In this document: positions 36,280-48,259 of the stretch, one piece after another | Numbering within the stretch: position 1 is the stretch's first letter | Layout: every line of letters starts with the position of its first letter | Source: Caulobacter sp. BP25 | GTDB lineage: Bacteria; Pseudomonadota; Alphaproteobacteria; Caulobacterales; Caulobacteraceae | Length of the DNA stretch: 64,000 nucleotides | Direction of reading: 5' to 3' | Assembly (NCBI RefSeq): GCF_002737755.1 | Contig: NZ_PEGH01000018.1 | Span: 124,001-188,000, forward strand | The notes under the pieces: generated by a model | Seen by the model: the letters and a program-made list of their open reading frames with translations, nothing else | What the model was told of the DNA's origin: nothing | The model's database searches: none | Translations under genes and position numbers: made by a program

Positions 36280-37041
36280 TCAGTGGCTGTCGAGGTGCAC
36301 GACGTCGTTGAGATAGACGCAGGTGAGCACCGCGAACACGAAGGCCTGGAGGAAGGCCACCATGAACTCTAGGGCCGTCAGGGCGACGACCGAGGTCAGG
36401 GCCAGGACCGAACCGGCCCAGCCCAGCACGCCGAGACCGCCCAGGGCGATCACGAAGCCGGCGAAGATCTTCAGCACCACGTGGCCGCCCAGCATGTTGC
36501 CGAACAGACGAAGGCCCAGGGTGATCGGACGGATCAGGAACGACAGGATCTCGATCGGCACCAGCAGGATGTACAGCACCGGGGGCACGCCCGACGGCGC
36601 GAACAGCTTGAAGAACTTCAGGCCGTTCTTGGCGAAGCCGACACCGATCACAGTCAGGATGACCATCAGGCCCAGCGTCAGGGTCACGGCCAGCTGCGAG
36701 GTCGCGGTGAAGACCAGGAACATGCCCTGCATGTTCATGAACAGCACGAACGCGAACAGCGTGAACACGAAGGGCAGGAACTTCTTGCCGTCGTGGCCGA
36801 TGATCGACTCCGCCAGCCCGTCGACGAGGCCATAGAGCATCTCGCCCACGGCCTGCAGGCGGCCCGGCACCACGGCCTTGCGCGCGGACAGACCGTAGAA
36901 GCCGATGATCAGCAGGGCGGCCGACATCATCGCCGCCACGGAATTGGTGATCGACAGATCAATGGCGCCCAGGCCCGGAACGGTCACGGTGGGCAGTTCC
37001 ACGATCTTCTTGATCTGGAACTGGTGCATCGGATCGGCCAT
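36280..37041 (-). CDS. atpB: ATP synthase F0 subunit a
   Basis: A 253-residue stator membrane protein forming the proton half-channels. It shows MHQFQIKKIVELP at the N-terminus, NMQGMFLV, the essential arginine in ITLGLRLFGNMLGGHV and the final LQAFVFAVLTCVYLNDVVHLD. Located 6 bp from atpI and 47 bp from atpE. Confidence 0.97.
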   Translation of the reverse strand: MADPMHQFQIKKIVELPTVTVPGLGAIDLSITNSVAAMMSAALLIIGFYGLSARKAVVPGRLQAVGEMLYGLVDGLAESIIGHDGKKFLPFVFTLFAFVLFMNMQGMFLVFTATSQLAVTLTLGLMVILTVIGVGFAKNGLKFFKLFAPSGVPPVLYILLVPIEILSFLIRPITLGLRLFGNMLGGHVVLKIFAGFVIALGGLGVLGWAGSVLALTSVVALTALEFMVAFLQAFVFAVLTCVYLNDVVHLDSH

Positions 37042-37046
37042 CGGCC

Positions 37047-37430
37047 CTAGTCTCTCTTCTGCTTGGGGACGGTAGGCCCGTCTCCCGTGTCTCCGTCGGC
37101 CTTCCCCGGAACCGGAGACGGGGCCGACGCCTGCGCGCTCAGTTTCATCGCCTTGCGGACGATGGAGAAAATCGCGATCCCCAGACCGATCAGCAGACCG
37201 CCGATCATGCCCCAGGGGCTCGTGTGGACGTAGTGGTCGAGCAGCCAGCCGAAGCCAAGGCCCACCAAAACACCCCCGATCAGGTCCGCCAGCAGACGGT
37301 AGCCGTCCTGCTGGGCCTTTTCGGACACGGCCTTCACCGGCCGCTCCGCCGCCCTCCGCGCCTCAAATGCGGCGAGCCGAGCGTCGAGGCTCTGCGGAGC
37401 CTTGTCGTTCGGTTCGTCGGCCTTGGGCAT
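37047..37430 (-). CDS. atpI: AtpI-like ATP synthase assembly protein
   Basis: A 127-residue protein with two membrane helices (LLADLIGGVLVGLGFGWLLDHY and MIGGLLIGLGIAIFSIV) and basic/acidic ends, matching the AtpI family that helps assemble the c ring. First gene of the F0 operon. The TM pair with DL-GG and G-x-GFGWLLD is diagnostic. Confidence 0.9.
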   Translation of the reverse strand: MPKADEPNDKAPQSLDARLAAFEARRAAERPVKAVSEKAQQDGYRLLADLIGGVLVGLGFGWLLDHYVHTSPWGMIGGLLIGLGIAIFSIVRKAMKLSAQASAPSPVPGKADGDTGDGPTVPKQKRD

Positions 37431-37789
37431 GGGAAGCGGCAGGTCCGAAAGCGCCGAGGATGCGCCATAAAAAAGCGCTTTTCCGGTCGGCTTGATCGGC
37501 GCGGAACCTATAGACCTCGCTGCGGTGCGTCAAGGTGACCGCTTCGCGAGGCAAGTGGCCGGAATGTTTGAGGTTTTCGCCTTCCCCTTCGTCAGGGCGG
37601 CAAAACCGGCCCCAATCTTCCGGCTGGGAGGGCGAGGCGGGCTCTTTCCGGATCGGGAACGGCTTCCTATCTGGCAGGTCTCTCAAGACGGCGATCTCCC
37701 TATGCCAGGAGCCGCCCGCCTCGATGACGCATTGATTTTTCCGTCAATCTGGGCTTTAGAGCCGCCGCCTCCAAATAACACGAAGATTC
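37431..37789. other. Intergenic region between the atp operon and the DUF6481 gene
   Basis: 359 bp with no supportable gene. It holds the divergent promoters of atpI (minus) and the DUF6481 gene (plus). A perfect palindrome AAAAGCGCTTTT lies at 37471-37482, about 40 bp upstream of atpI. AT content rises again over 37730-37790 before the DUF6481 start. Confidence 0.5.
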
Positions 37790-38179
37790 ATGTCGCACTT
37801 GAAGAACACCGGATTCGCCGATCGTATTTCCGCCCAGCAGGAAGCCAAGAAGGCCATGCTGGCTAAGTTCAAGGCCAAGCCGACCATCCAGGACCCCGAT
37901 TTCGACAAGCGCGAAGAGCAACGCGCCGCCGAACTCGAAGCCGTCCGCGCCGCCCGCGCCGAAGCCAAGGAAAAGGCCCGCCTCGAAGCCCTGGCTCGCC
38001 AGGAGGCGATCATGGCCGTCAAGCGCGCGGAGCGTAAGGAGCGCAAGACGCAGGAAGCTGCCGAGATGCGCGTGCGCAAGGAAGAGAAGGCCAAGGAGCG
38101 CGACGAGCTGCGCGCCCTGGGTAAGGCGACCAACAGCAAGCAGTCGCGCGCCCAGCAATGGGGCCATCTGCTGGGTTAA
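37790..38179 (+). CDS. DUF6481 family protein
   Basis: A 129-residue, highly charged, all-helical protein: FADRISAQQEAKKAMLAKFKAKP, then a long Lys/Arg/Glu/Ala coiled coil and a basic C-terminus. Conserved in alphaproteobacteria with no known role; a nucleic-acid or ribosome association is plausible from composition only. Ends before a clear terminator. Confidence 0.85.
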   Translation: MSHLKNTGFADRISAQQEAKKAMLAKFKAKPTIQDPDFDKREEQRAAELEAVRAARAEAKEKARLEALARQEAIMAVKRAERKERKTQEAAEMRVRKEEKAKERDELRALGKATNSKQSRAQQWGHLLG

Positions 38180-38184
38180 GGAGC

Positions 38185-38212
38185 AGGGGTCCCTTGGGGC
38201 CCCTTTTTCTTT
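38185..38212 (+). terminator. Intrinsic terminator of the DUF6481 gene
   Basis: AGGGGTCCC-TTG-GGGCCCCT forms a stem with one bulge, followed at once by TTTTTCTTT, six bases after the stop codon. Confidence 0.8.
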
Positions 38213-38245
38213 GCCTGGGGCGTCGAACGGGACCATGAGCTCTTC

Positions 38246-39037
38246 ATGGTTTCCCTAGACGTCATCGCCAGCCTGTTCGTGATCGCCGCCCTCGCCGGAG
38301 CGCTGGACGCCATCGCCGGCGGCGGCGGGCTCGTGACCCTGCCGGCCCTGCTACTGGCGGGGCTTTCGCCCGTGCAAGCGCTGGGCACCAACAAGCTGCA
38401 GGGCGCGGTCAGCGCCATCTCCTCGACCAGCGCCTTCGCGCGGCGCGGCCTGATCGACTGGAAGACCGCCTGGCCGGTGGCGCTGGCCGCCGCCATCGCC
38501 GGCCTTTGCGGCGCGCTGTGCGCCAGCCTGCTGTCGCCGCAGATGCTGCGAGCGATCGTGCCGGTGCTGCTGATCGCCATCGCCCTCTATTTCGGCTTCT
38601 CGCGCGCCTTGAAGAGCGAGGACGTGAACCCGCGCATGGCGCTGATCCCGTTCGCCTGCTTCGTCGCGCCCCTGGTTGGCTTCTACGACGGCATCTTTGG
38701 CCCGGGCGCCGGCGCCTTCTACATGGTCGCGATCGTCACCCTGCTGGGTTACGGCGCGCTGAAGGCCACCGCCCACACCAAGCTGGCCAACGCCGCCAGC
38801 AATCTGGGCAGCCTGACCCTGTTCGCGATCAAGGGCGTAGTCGTCTGGCCAGTGGGTCTGGCGATGGCCGTGGGGGCTTTCATCGGGGCGCAGGTCGGAT
38901 CGCGCCTGGCCATGCGGTTCGGGCCGAAACTGATCCGGCCGCTCCTGGTGGTGATCTCGTGCGCGATGGCGGTGAAGCTGCTGGCCGATCCGGCCAATCC
39001 GCTGCGGGTGGTGGTGACGCATCTTCTCGGCGGCTGA
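38246..39037 (+). CDS. TauE/SafE-family membrane exporter
   Basis: A 263-residue polytopic protein with about eight helices and the two internal repeats of the TauE family: AGALDAIAGGGGLVTLPALL with LGTNKLQG in the first half, and FYDGIFGPGAGAFYMVAIV with AHTKLANAASN in the second. Members move sulfite, sulfonates or related anions; the substrate here is unknown. The gene stands alone between a terminator and smc. Confidence 0.9.
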   Translation: MVSLDVIASLFVIAALAGALDAIAGGGGLVTLPALLLAGLSPVQALGTNKLQGAVSAISSTSAFARRGLIDWKTAWPVALAAAIAGLCGALCASLLSPQMLRAIVPVLLIAIALYFGFSRALKSEDVNPRMALIPFACFVAPLVGFYDGIFGPGAGAFYMVAIVTLLGYGALKATAHTKLANAASNLGSLTLFAIKGVVVWPVGLAMAVGAFIGAQVGSRLAMRFGPKLIRPLLVVISCAMAVKLLADPANPLRVVVTHLLGG

Positions 39038-39044
39038 GCCCCCA

Positions 39045-39145
39045 CCTGACCCGCTTCGCGGGTCGTCCGCCCCCAAAGGCGGGCGGAAGGTGATCCTTCT
39101 TCCCCCTCCGGGGGAGGAGCGCGAAGCGCGGAGGGGGCAAGCAGC
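39045..39145. repeat. Intergenic palindromic repeats between TauE-like gene and smc
   Basis: Three short palindromes occur in series: ACCCGCTTCGCGGGT at about 39050-39064, CCGCCCCCAAAGGCGGGCGG at about 39069-39088, and CCCCCTCCGGGGGAGG with GCGCGAAGCGC and GGAGGGGG after it. The last resembles the repeat at 12576-12694. This convergent gap probably serves termination in both directions. Confidence 0.6.
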
Positions 39146-39147
39146 CC

Positions 39148-42100
39148 CTAAGCCGCCACCAGCTTTTCCGCCGTGCTGAGATCCACGCTGACCAGTTGGC
39201 TCACGCCGCGCTCGGCCATGGTGACGCCGAACAGGCGGTCCATCCGGCTCATGGTCACCGGGTTGTGGGTGATGGCGATGAAGCGGGTCTGGGTGCGGCG
39301 GCGCATCTCGTCGAGCATGTTGCAGTAGCGGTCGACATTGGCGTCATCGAGCGGGGCGTCCACTTCGTCCAGCACGCAGATCGGGGCCGGATTGGCCAGG
39401 AACACGCCGAAAATCAGGGCGCTGGCGGTCAAGGCCTGCTCGCCGCCGCTCATCAGGCTCATGCTGGCCAGGCGCTTGCCGGGCGGGCAGGCGTAGATTT
39501 CGAGACCGGCCTCCAGCGGGTCGTCGCTCTCGATCAGCTTCAGTTCGGCCTGGCCGCCGCCGAACAGAGCCTGAAAGAGGGTCTGGAAGTTGGCGTTGAT
39601 CACGTCGAACGCGGCCAGCAGACGCTCGCGGCCCTCGGCGTTCAGCTCCTCGATGCCGGCCCGCAGCTTGGTCACCGCGCCGGAAAGGTCGGCGCGCTCG
39701 CTGCGCATGATCTCCAGGCGACCGGCATATTCCTGCGCCTCTTCCTCGGCGCGCAGGTTCACCGGACCGATCGCGTCGCGCTCGCGCTCAAGCGCGAAGA
39801 GGTGGGCCTCGACGCCGGCGGCGTCTTTCGGCACGGCCACGGCCTCGCCGGCCACGTGACGCCCCAGCTCTTCGGGCTCCATGCGGGCCTGCTCGCGGAT
39901 GGCGGTGGCGACCTCGGCGTAGCGTTGGCGGGCGCCGTCCAGGTGAGCGACCAGCGCCGCCCGCTTCTCGCGGGCCTCGCTGGCGGCCTGTTCGGCGGCC
40001 CGGGCCGCGCGGTCGGCGTTGATCCGGTTGGTCTCGGCCGTCTCCAGGGCGTCGCTGGCCTTGGCGCGGCGGGCCTCGGCGGCGGCGAACTCGTCGAGCA
40101 GGGCGACCAGCTTTTCCCGCAAGGCGTCCGGCGCTTCTCGGGCGGCCTCCAGGGCGGCGGCGGCCTTGACGCGGTCGCCCTCCAGCGCCTCGGCGCGCTT
40201 GCCGGCGGTCTCGGCGCGTTTGGCCCAGTCGGTGCGGTCGCGCTCCAGGCTTTCCAGGCGGCGCTGGCGGCCGGCGCGTTCGCGGGTCTCGACGTCGAGG
40301 GCGGTGCGGGCGGCGCTGGCGCCCTCGCGGGCCTTGGCCGCATCCTGGCGGGCTTGGGCGAGCTGCGGTTGAAGGTCCCCCGAGGTCTGGGCGGCGGCGT
40401 GGGCTTCACGTGCCTGGGCCAGCGCCGCGTCGACTTCCGCCTTCTCGGCCTCGAAGCGGGCGATGGTGTCGTCCAGAGACTGAGCGCGGGCGGCCCGCAC
40501 CGCCTGCTCGCGCTCGAACTTGGCGACCTGCTCGCGGGCCTGGTTCAGAAGCCGCTCGGCGTCAGGCGGGCCGCGCCGGCGGTCGCGCAGCAGGTCCTCG
40601 ACCGCGCGCATCCGGTCGGCGGCGGCCTTCAGGGCGGCGGCGGTGGCCTCGGCGCGCGGGGCCAGGACGTCGATCTCGGCCTCGACCTCGGCCAGACGTG
40701 TGCGCTGCTCCAGGCGGATGGCGGCGGGCTTGGGCGCATCGGCGCGGGCGACGAAGCCGTCCCAGCGCCACAGATCGCCTTCCTTGGACACCAAGCGCAT
40801 GCCGGGCTTCAGCGCCTTTTGCAGTCGGTCGCCATCGGCGCGCTCGACCACGGCCACGTGGGAGAGACGCGCGATCAGCTCGGGCGGCGCCTTGACCAGC
40901 GGGACCAGTGGCTGGGCGCCCTCCGGCCAGACCGGCGAGGAGACCTGCGCCCCGCCCCAGTAGGACGGCGCCTTGGGATCGAGCGCGGCGTCGAGATCAT
41001 CGCCGAGCGCGGCGGCCAGGGCCGCGCCATAGCCCTTGTCGGGCGAGACGCTGTCGAGAGCCGGCGCGTGACCGCTCTTGGCGCGCGGGGCGGTCAGCTG
41101 CGCCAGGCCCCGGGCCTCGGTGCGCAGACGACCCAGCTGGTCCTCGACGCCTCGGGCAAGCTGGCGAGCCTGAGCCTCCTGCTCGGCGGCCTTGACGCGC
41201 TGCGCCTCGGCTTCCTCCAGCGCCATGCGGGCGGCGGCTAGAGCGGCTTCGGCATTGGCGAAACGCTGGCGGGCGTCAGCGGCGGCCGGGTCGACCTCGG
41301 GGCCGATCGCGGCCCGTTCGGCCTTGGCCTGGTCGAGGGCGCGGTTGGTGCGGTTGGCGCGGGCGTCGGCCTCGGAGAGGCGCGTGGCGGCGGCGCGGAA
41401 CCCGGCCTCCTCGGCGGCGACGCGGGCGGCCAGTTGCTCGACCTGCGTCTCGGCGACGGCGCGAGCTTCCTCGGCGGCCTTGGCGGCGGCTTCCAGCTCG
41501 GGGCCACGTTCAGGCGCGGCGGCGACCAGGGCGCGGACCTCTTCGAGCTCGGCGTCGATGCGAGCCAGAGCAGCGGCCGCGTCGTCCTTGGCCTGGCTCT
41601 CGCGGGTTTGGTCGGCGTCGATGCGGGAAAGATCGTTCTTCAGGCGCTCGAACTCGGCGGCGGCGGCTTCGGCCTCGCGCTCGGCGCGGTCCTTCTGGAT
41701 GGCCAGTTGGCCCAGGATCGCCTGGGCGATCGTCGCCTCTTCCCGCAGCGGGGGCATGGCGACCTCGGCCTCGGTGATGGCCACCTGGGCGGCGGCGCTG
41801 GCGCGGGCGGTCTCTTCGACCAGGCGCGCGGCCTGCGTCGCCTCGCGCTGGGTGCGTTCCAGCGTATCGCGGGCCTCGGTCCAGCGGGCGTAGAGCACCG
41901 CGCCCTGCACGGCGCGGATTTCGGCCGACAGGCGCTTGTACTTCTCGGCCTGGCGGGCCTCGCGCTTGAGGCGGTTCAGCGCCGTCTCCAGTTCGCGCGC
42001 CACGTCGTCCAGGCGGGCGAGATTGGCCTCGGCGGCGCGCAGGCGCAGCTCGGCCTCGTGGCGGCGAGTGTGCAGCCCCGAGACCCCGGCGGCCTCTTCC

Positions 42101-42591
42101 AGAATGCGGCGGCGGTTCTGCGGCTTGGCGCCGATCAGCTCGCTGATCTGGCCCTGGCGGACCAGGGCGGGCGAGTTGGCGCCGGTCGAGGCGTCGGCGA
42201 ACAACAGTTGGACATCGCGGGCCCGCACCTCACGGCCGTTGATTTTGTAGGTCGACCCCGCGCCGCGGTCGATACGGCGCACGACTTCCAGCACCGGATC
42301 GTCGTTGAACTGGGCCGGCGCCGTGCGGTCGGCATTGTCGATGGTCAGGGCCACGTCGGCGTGGTTGCGCGGCGGGCGCGCGCCGCTGCCGGCGAAGATC
42401 ACGTCGTCCATGCCGCCGGCGCGCATCGCCTTGGCCGAGTTGGCGCCCATCACCCAGCGCAGCGCTTCAAGCAGATTGGACTTGCCGCAGCCGTTCGGGC
42501 CGACGATGCCGGTCAGGCCCGGCTCGATGCGGAACTCGGTCGGCTCGACGAAGGACTTGAAGCCCGAAAGGCGAAGGCGCTGGAACTGCAC
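39148..42591 (-). CDS. smc: Chromosome segregation protein SMC
   Basis: A 1147-residue condensin ATPase that compacts and separates the chromosome with ScpA/ScpB. The N-terminal head has Walker [10 protein letters not shown] near residue 32, two long coiled coils surround the hinge (roughly residues 500-640), and the C-terminal head has the signature [16 protein letters not shown] and Walker [16 protein letters not shown]. The coiled-coil part is very rich in Ala, Arg and Glu, which creates large spurious open frames on the other strand. Lies downstream of the two DsbA-like genes. Confidence 0.97.
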   Translation of the reverse strand: MQFQRLRLSGFKSFVEPTEFRIEPGLTGIVGPNGCGKSNLLEALRWVMGANSAKAMRAGGMDDVIFAGSGARPPRNHADVALTIDNADRTAPAQFNDDPVLEVVRRIDRGAGSTYKINGREVRARDVQLLFADASTGANSPALVRQGQISELIGAKPQNRRRILEEAAGVSGLHTRRHEAELRLRAAEANLARLDDVARELETALNRLKREARQAEKYKRLSAEIRAVQGAVLYARWTEARDTLERTQREATQAARLVEETARASAAAQVAITEAEVAMPPLREEATIAQAILGQLAIQKDRAEREAEAAAAEFERLKNDLSRIDADQTRESQAKDDAAAALARIDAELEEVRALVAAAPERGPELEAAAKAAEEARAVAETQVEQLAARVAAEEAGFRAAATRLSEADARANRTNRALDQAKAERAAIGPEVDPAAADARQRFANAEAALAAARMALEEAEAQRVKAAEQEAQARQLARGVEDQLGRLRTEARGLAQLTAPRAKSGHAPALDSVSPDKGYGAALAAALGDDLDAALDPKAPSYWGGAQVSSPVWPEGAQPLVPLVKAPPELIARLSHVAVVERADGDRLQKALKPGMRLVSKEGDLWRWDGFVARADAPKPAAIRLEQRTRLAEVEAEIDVLAPRAEATAAALKAAADRMRAVEDLLRDRRRGPPDAERLLNQAREQVAKFEREQAVRAARAQSLDDTIARFEAEKAEVDAALAQAREAHAAAQTSGDLQPQLAQARQDAAKAREGASAARTALDVETRERAGRQRRLESLERDRTDWAKRAETAGKRAEALEGDRVKAAAALEAAREAPDALREKLVALLDEFAAAEARRAKASDALETAETNRINADRAARAAEQAASEAREKRAALVAHLDGARQRYAEVATAIREQARMEPEELGRHVAGEAVAVPKDAAGVEAHLFALERERDAIGPVNLRAEEEAQEYAGRLEIMRSERADLSGAVTKLRAGIEELNAEGRERLLAAFDVINANFQTLFQALFGGGQAELKLIESDDPLEAGLEIYACPPGKRLASMSLMSGGEQALTASALIFGVFLANPAPICVLDEVDAPLDDANVDRYCNMLDEMRRRTQTRFIAITHNPVTMSRMDRLFGVTMAERGVSQLVSVDLSTAEKLVAA

Positions 42592-42610
42592 GAGGCGGTC
42601 CCCCTCCTCC

Positions 42611-43219
42611 TCAGCCCTTCGCCGCGACGGCGAAGGCCTTCGCCAGGGCGTCGAAGCCCGTGTCGCCCTCGATCGGCGCGCCGTTGACGAAGAAGGTCGG
42701 TGTGACCTCGATGTTGTCCTGGTTCAGGGCCCGGAAGAAGCGATCATTGACCGCCTTCAGCGCGGCCGGATCGTTCATCGCGGCGGCGAACTCAGCATCG
42801 GTCAGGCCGTACTGCTTGCCGATGGCCAGCAGGCCCTCCCACAGCTTCTCGCTGCGATAGATCTCTTCCTGGCGCTGGAAGACGGTGGTCAGCACGTCGA
42901 AGTACTTGCCCGGGATGCGGCGGGCCAGGATGAAACCGGCGGCCGCGAACTCGGTCGGCTGGGTCAGGAACTCGCGGAAGACGAACCGCACCTTGCCCGT
43001 GTCGACGAAGCTCTTGCGGACTTGCGGCAGGACCTGCGTCCACCAGTGGGCGCAGTGCGGGCAGCTGGTCGAGGCGTAGGCGACGAACTGGACCGGCGCC
43101 TTGGGCGAGCCCAGCGTCATCTCGCCAGGAACAGGCGGCAAGGGCGCGGCGCGCGCCATGGCGGGCGCGGCCGTGACGGCCAACCCCGAGATTAACAGCG
43201 CGCGCCGGTCCAGCGTCAT
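42611..43219 (-). CDS. DsbA-family thioredoxin-fold protein, periplasmic
   Basis: A 202-residue protein with a signal peptide ([20 protein letters not shown], also a possible Tat start) and a DsbA fold: CPHC in TSCPHCAHW, the helical insertion and the cis-proline loop VTPTFFVNG. The gene follows a second DsbA-like gene with 1-bp stop/start overlap. It is of the DsbG/BdbD-like group, likely a periplasmic oxidase, and keeps the standard C-x-x-C. Confidence 0.9.
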   Translation of the reverse strand: MTLDRRALLISGLAVTAAPAMARAAPLPPVPGEMTLGSPKAPVQFVAYASTSCPHCAHWWTQVLPQVRKSFVDTGKVRFVFREFLTQPTEFAAAGFILARRIPGKYFDVLTTVFQRQEEIYRSEKLWEGLLAIGKQYGLTDAEFAAAMNDPAALKAVNDRFFRALNQDNIEVTPTFFVNGAPIEGDTGFDALAKAFAVAAKG

Positions 43220-43836
43220 TACTTCGAGGCTTCCGCGATGGCCGCGTCCAGCTCGGCCAGGGTGCGCGCGCCGCCCTCTTCGGCGCCAACCTTCTTGCCG
43301 TTGACGACGAAGGTGGGGGTGCCCTGGATCTTGGCTTCCTTGCTGTACTTTTCGACGCGGTCGTTGAGCGCCTTCAGCGCTTTCTCGTCGGTGACGCAGG
43401 CGTTGAACTGGTCCTCGCTCATGCCGGCCGACTGGGCGACGGTCAGCAGGCCCTCGCGGAACTGGCCCGTCTGGAACATCTGCGACTGGGCGCGATAGAC
43501 CGAGTCCAGGACCTGGAAGTACTTATCCTTGCCGGCGCAGCGAGCCATCAGGAAGGCGGCGGCGGCCACCTCGTTCGGCGGGGTCAGGATCTCGCGGTAG
43601 ACGTAGTTGACCTTGCCGGTGTCGATGTATTTGGCCTTGAAGGCCGGGTAGACATCCTCGTTCCATTCGGCGCAGTGGCTGCACGAGGCCGAGGCGTACT
43701 CGACGACGGTGACCTTGGCGTTCGGGTTGCCCTGGGTCATGTCGTCAGCGGCGACGGTCTCGCCCTTGGGGCCGCAGCTGGCGAGGCCGGCGGCGAGCGC
43801 GGCGACAAGGGTGACTCGGCTGATCAGCGAACGCAT
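43219..43836 (-). CDS. DsbA-family thioredoxin-fold lipoprotein
   Basis: A 205-residue paralogue of the next gene. It has a lipobox (LASC at residues ~17-20 after AALAAG), so it is probably lipid-anchored, then CSHC in SASCSHCAEW and the cis-proline loop IQGTPTFVVNGKKVG. The ATG at 43836 is used; a TTG one codon earlier is possible. The pair may divide work, one membrane-bound and one soluble. Confidence 0.9.
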   Translation of the reverse strand: MRSLISRVTLVAALAAGLASCGPKGETVAADDMTQGNPNAKVTVVEYASASCSHCAEWNEDVYPAFKAKYIDTGKVNYVYREILTPPNEVAAAAFLMARCAGKDKYFQVLDSVYRAQSQMFQTGQFREGLLTVAQSAGMSEDQFNACVTDEKALKALNDRVEKYSKEAKIQGTPTFVVNGKKVGAEEGGARTLAELDAAIAEASK

Positions 43837-43971
43837 CAATGGGCCCTTTGGCGGTCGGTGGGAAACTTAAGCCCGATTCTCGTTTCGAAGGGAAAAGGGC
43901 TGGACGCGGACTACGGCAAGAGCGCGACCGACGACCTATTGTCAATGGTCATGGGCGCTCCGCAAGGGGGC

Positions 43972-44514
43972 TCAGCGGCTGGAGGAGAGGACCCCTCGGC
44001 CCAGCTTCAGCAGCGCCTGCTTCAGCGCCCCGTCGGGCTGCTCGGCCAGGCTGTCGGCGAGCTCTTTCTCTAGGGCGGCGTCCAGCGGCGGCTTGCGACG
44101 CGGACGCTGGGCGACGGGCGCGGCGGCCGCCTTGACCGGCCCTTGAATGATGCGCAGGCGCGTCACCACGCCCTTGCCGAGCAGCATGTCGAGACGGGCG
44201 GTGATCTGCGGCGCCTGGTGCTGGATCAGCGAGGCCATGGGCCCATCGACGCGCAGCTCCAGCGCGCCGCCTTCGCCGTTGCGCCCCTTGATGATGCGGA
44301 CGGGCTCGGTGCGGCGGGCCAGGGTGTCGCCGACGATCTCGCGCCAACGGGTTTGCAGCGCGGCCGGACCCTGGCCAAAGCGGTTCTCGAGGTCCTTCAG
44401 CAACGGCGCCAGGCTCTTGCCGGCGGGCGGCGGCGGGCGGCGTTGGGGCTTCGTCCGCTTCTGACGAAGGATCGCGAGCGCTTCTTCCGGAGAGGGCAGG
44501 GGGCGGCGGGCCAT
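43972..44514 (-). CDS. DUF721 (DciA-like) protein
   Basis: A 180-residue basic protein with a Pro/Lys-rich N-terminus and the DUF721 core (SLAPLLKDLENRFGQGP, LQTRWREIVGDTLARRTEPVRI, LELRVDGPMASLIQHQAPQI). DUF721 contains DciA, the ancestral loader of the replicative helicase DnaB in bacteria lacking DnaC, so a replication role is likely. It is divergent from mutY. Confidence 0.88.
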   Translation of the reverse strand: MARRPLPSPEEALAILRQKRTKPQRRPPPPAGKSLAPLLKDLENRFGQGPAALQTRWREIVGDTLARRTEPVRIIKGRNGEGGALELRVDGPMASLIQHQAPQITARLDMLLGKGVVTRLRIIQGPVKAAAAPVAQRPRRKPPLDAALEKELADSLAEQPDGALKQALLKLGRGVLSSSR

Positions 44515-44562
44515 GATGGAAAGCTAGCACGAGGCGGGCTGCTTGCGGTAGGCGAGGAGACG

Positions 44563-45627
44563 ATGAAAGCCAGCGTCTCTCTTGATTGCGCCGCCCTCCG
44601 CTCGAACCTGCTGGCCTGGTACGACCGCCAGGCCCGAACGCTGGCCTGGCGGGTTTCGCCCGATGACCGCCGAGCGGGCGTGCGGTCCGACCCCTATCGC
44701 GTCTGGTTGTCGGAGGTGATGCTGCAGCAGACCACCGTGCCGCACGCGACCCCGTACTTCCTGAGCTTCACCCAGCGCTGGCCGACGGTCAGCGATCTGG
44801 CGGCGGTCGAGGACGGCGAGCTGATGGCCGCCTGGGCAGGGCTGGGCTACTACGCCCGAGCCCGTAACCTGCTGGCCTGCGCCCGCGCCGTCGCCAGCCA
44901 ACACGGCGGCGTTTTTCCAGACACCGAGGAGGGCTTGCGGGCCCTGCCGGGCGTCGGCGCCTACACCGCCGCGGCCGTGGCGGCGATCGCCTTCGACCGC
45001 GCCGCCAATGTGGTCGACGGCAATGTCGAGCGGGTGATGTCGCGCCTGTTCGCCGTCGAGACGCCGCTGCCCGACGCCAAGCCGGAGCTGAAAGCCCTTG
45101 CCGGCGAACTCGTCACCGATGAGCGCCCCGGCGACTGGGCCCAGGCGCTGATGGATCTGGGCGCCACGGTGTGTAAGCCGAAGGGTCCGCTCTGTGATCG
45201 CTGTCCGGTCTCGGCTTGGTGCGAGGCCTTCAGGAGCGGCGCGCCGGAGACCTATCCCCGCAAGACCAAGAAGGCCGACCGCCCTCGTCGCCATGGCGTC
45301 GCCTATGTGCTGACGCGCGGCGACGACGTCGCCCTTGTGCGCCGGCCGCCGAAAGGGCTGCTGGGCGGGATGCTGGGCCTGCCGACGTCGGAGTGGCGAG
45401 CGAGCCCCCATGACGACACCGAGGCGTTGGCCGCCGCGCCCGCCGCTGCGGCGTGGCGCGACCTCGGCGCGGTCGAGCATGTCTTCACCCACTTCACGCT
45501 GACGCTGCGGGTGTTCGCGGCCGAGGGCGGCGCGGATGGCGACTTCGTCTGGACCTCTCGCGAAGGTCTCTTGGCCCTGCCCAGCGTGTTCCTGAAGGCC
45601 GCGCGGGCAGCGGAGCGACTCCCCTAG
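44563..45627 (+). CDS. mutY: A/G-specific adenine glycosylase
   Basis: Removes adenine opposite 8-oxoguanine. The 354-residue protein has the catalytic Glu in SEVMLQQT, the helix-hairpin-helix LPGVGAYTAAAV, the catalytic Asp in VVDGNVERV and the iron-sulfur cluster cysteines C-x6-C-x2-C-x5-C (CKPKGPLCDRCPVSAWC). A NUDIX-like C-terminal domain that reads 8-oxoG covers about residues 235-350. The ATG at 44563 follows GAGGAG; the frame open upstream belongs to the divergent DUF721 gene. Confidence 0.95.
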   Translation: MKASVSLDCAALRSNLLAWYDRQARTLAWRVSPDDRRAGVRSDPYRVWLSEVMLQQTTVPHATPYFLSFTQRWPTVSDLAAVEDGELMAAWAGLGYYARARNLLACARAVASQHGGVFPDTEEGLRALPGVGAYTAAAVAAIAFDRAANVVDGNVERVMSRLFAVETPLPDAKPELKALAGELVTDERPGDWAQALMDLGATVCKPKGPLCDRCPVSAWCEAFRSGAPETYPRKTKKADRPRRHGVAYVLTRGDDVALVRRPPKGLLGGMLGLPTSEWRASPHDDTEALAAAPAAAAWRDLGAVEHVFTHFTLTLRVFAAEGGADGDFVWTSREGLLALPSVFLKAARAAERLP

Positions 45628-45747
45628 GACGAGTATTTTTATAGGATCGCCTCTGAGTTTCATGGCAAGCTATGCGGGCCGTTGGGTTGGCGGGCCCACG
45701 CGCTCGCCCCGCGCTCCGCGCGCCATGCTCAACCCTGGGAGCGTTCC

Positions 45748-47557
<1,810 letters not shown>

Positions 47558-48178
47558 CTACAGCAGTTGAAGCTGCTCGACGGCGGCCTTCACCGGCGCC
47601 CAACCCAGGCGGTGGATCGGCGAGGGACCCAGCCGGCGCAGGGCCTCCACATGGATTGGCGCGTGGTAGCCCTTGTGGCCGGCGAAGCCGTAGCCGGGAT
47701 AGAGCGCGTCCATTTCGATCATCAGCCGGTCGCGGGCTTCCTTGGCCAGGATCGAGGCGGCGGCGATCGAGCACGACAAGGCGTCGCCCTTGACCACGGT
47801 CTTGACCTCGCACGGCAGCGGGAAGCGGTAGTTGCCGTCGACCAGAGCGATGGCCGGGGTCACCGACAGGCCCTCGATGGCGCGACACATGGCGCGGCCC
47901 GTGGCATGCAGGATGTTGAACTCGGCGATCTCCTCGATCCCCGCCATGTCGACGCACCAGGCGATCGCAACGTCCTTGATCTCCTCCTCAAGGGCCGCGC
48001 GGGCCTTGGCTGAGAGCTTCTTGGAGTCGTTGAGGCCCTTGGGCACCCGGTCGGGATCCAGGATCACCGCCCCGGCGCTGACTGGCCCGGCCCAGGGACC
48101 GCGCCCAGCCTCATCCACCCCGCAGACCGGTCCCGGTCCGCAGGCCAGTTCCAGCATCATGTCGGGCCCGGATCGCAT
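47558..48178 (-). CDS. rnhB: Ribonuclease HII
   Basis: Cuts at ribonucleotides embedded in DNA. The 206-residue protein has the first metal-binding pair in [12 protein letters not shown], then LNDSKKLS, the Asp in ALVDGN and [15 protein letters not shown] and HKGYHAP. Starts at 48157 or 48160 would trim six or seven N-terminal residues. It lies immediately upstream of ccrM; rnhA is about 26 kb away. Confidence 0.96.
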   Translation of the reverse strand: MRSGPDMMLELACGPGPVCGVDEAGRGPWAGPVSAGAVILDPDRVPKGLNDSKKLSAKARAALEEEIKDVAIAWCVDMAGIEEIAEFNILHATGRAMCRAIEGLSVTPAIALVDGNYRFPLPCEVKTVVKGDALSCSIAAASILAKEARDRLMIEMDALYPGYGFAGHKGYHAPIHVEALRRLGPSPIHRLGWAPVKAAVEQLQLL

Positions 48179-48259
48179 GGATCGGTGTCTAGAGGGATTT
48201 GGCGCGATTGAAAATCGCCGCTAGATGCGGGAGCGGCTTGGACCGCCGGAGGACCTTGA

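Noticed and set aside
39196..41241. 681-codon open frame on the plus strand
   Set aside because: Antisense to the smc coiled coil, whose Ala/Arg/Glu-rich codons produce long stop-free complements.
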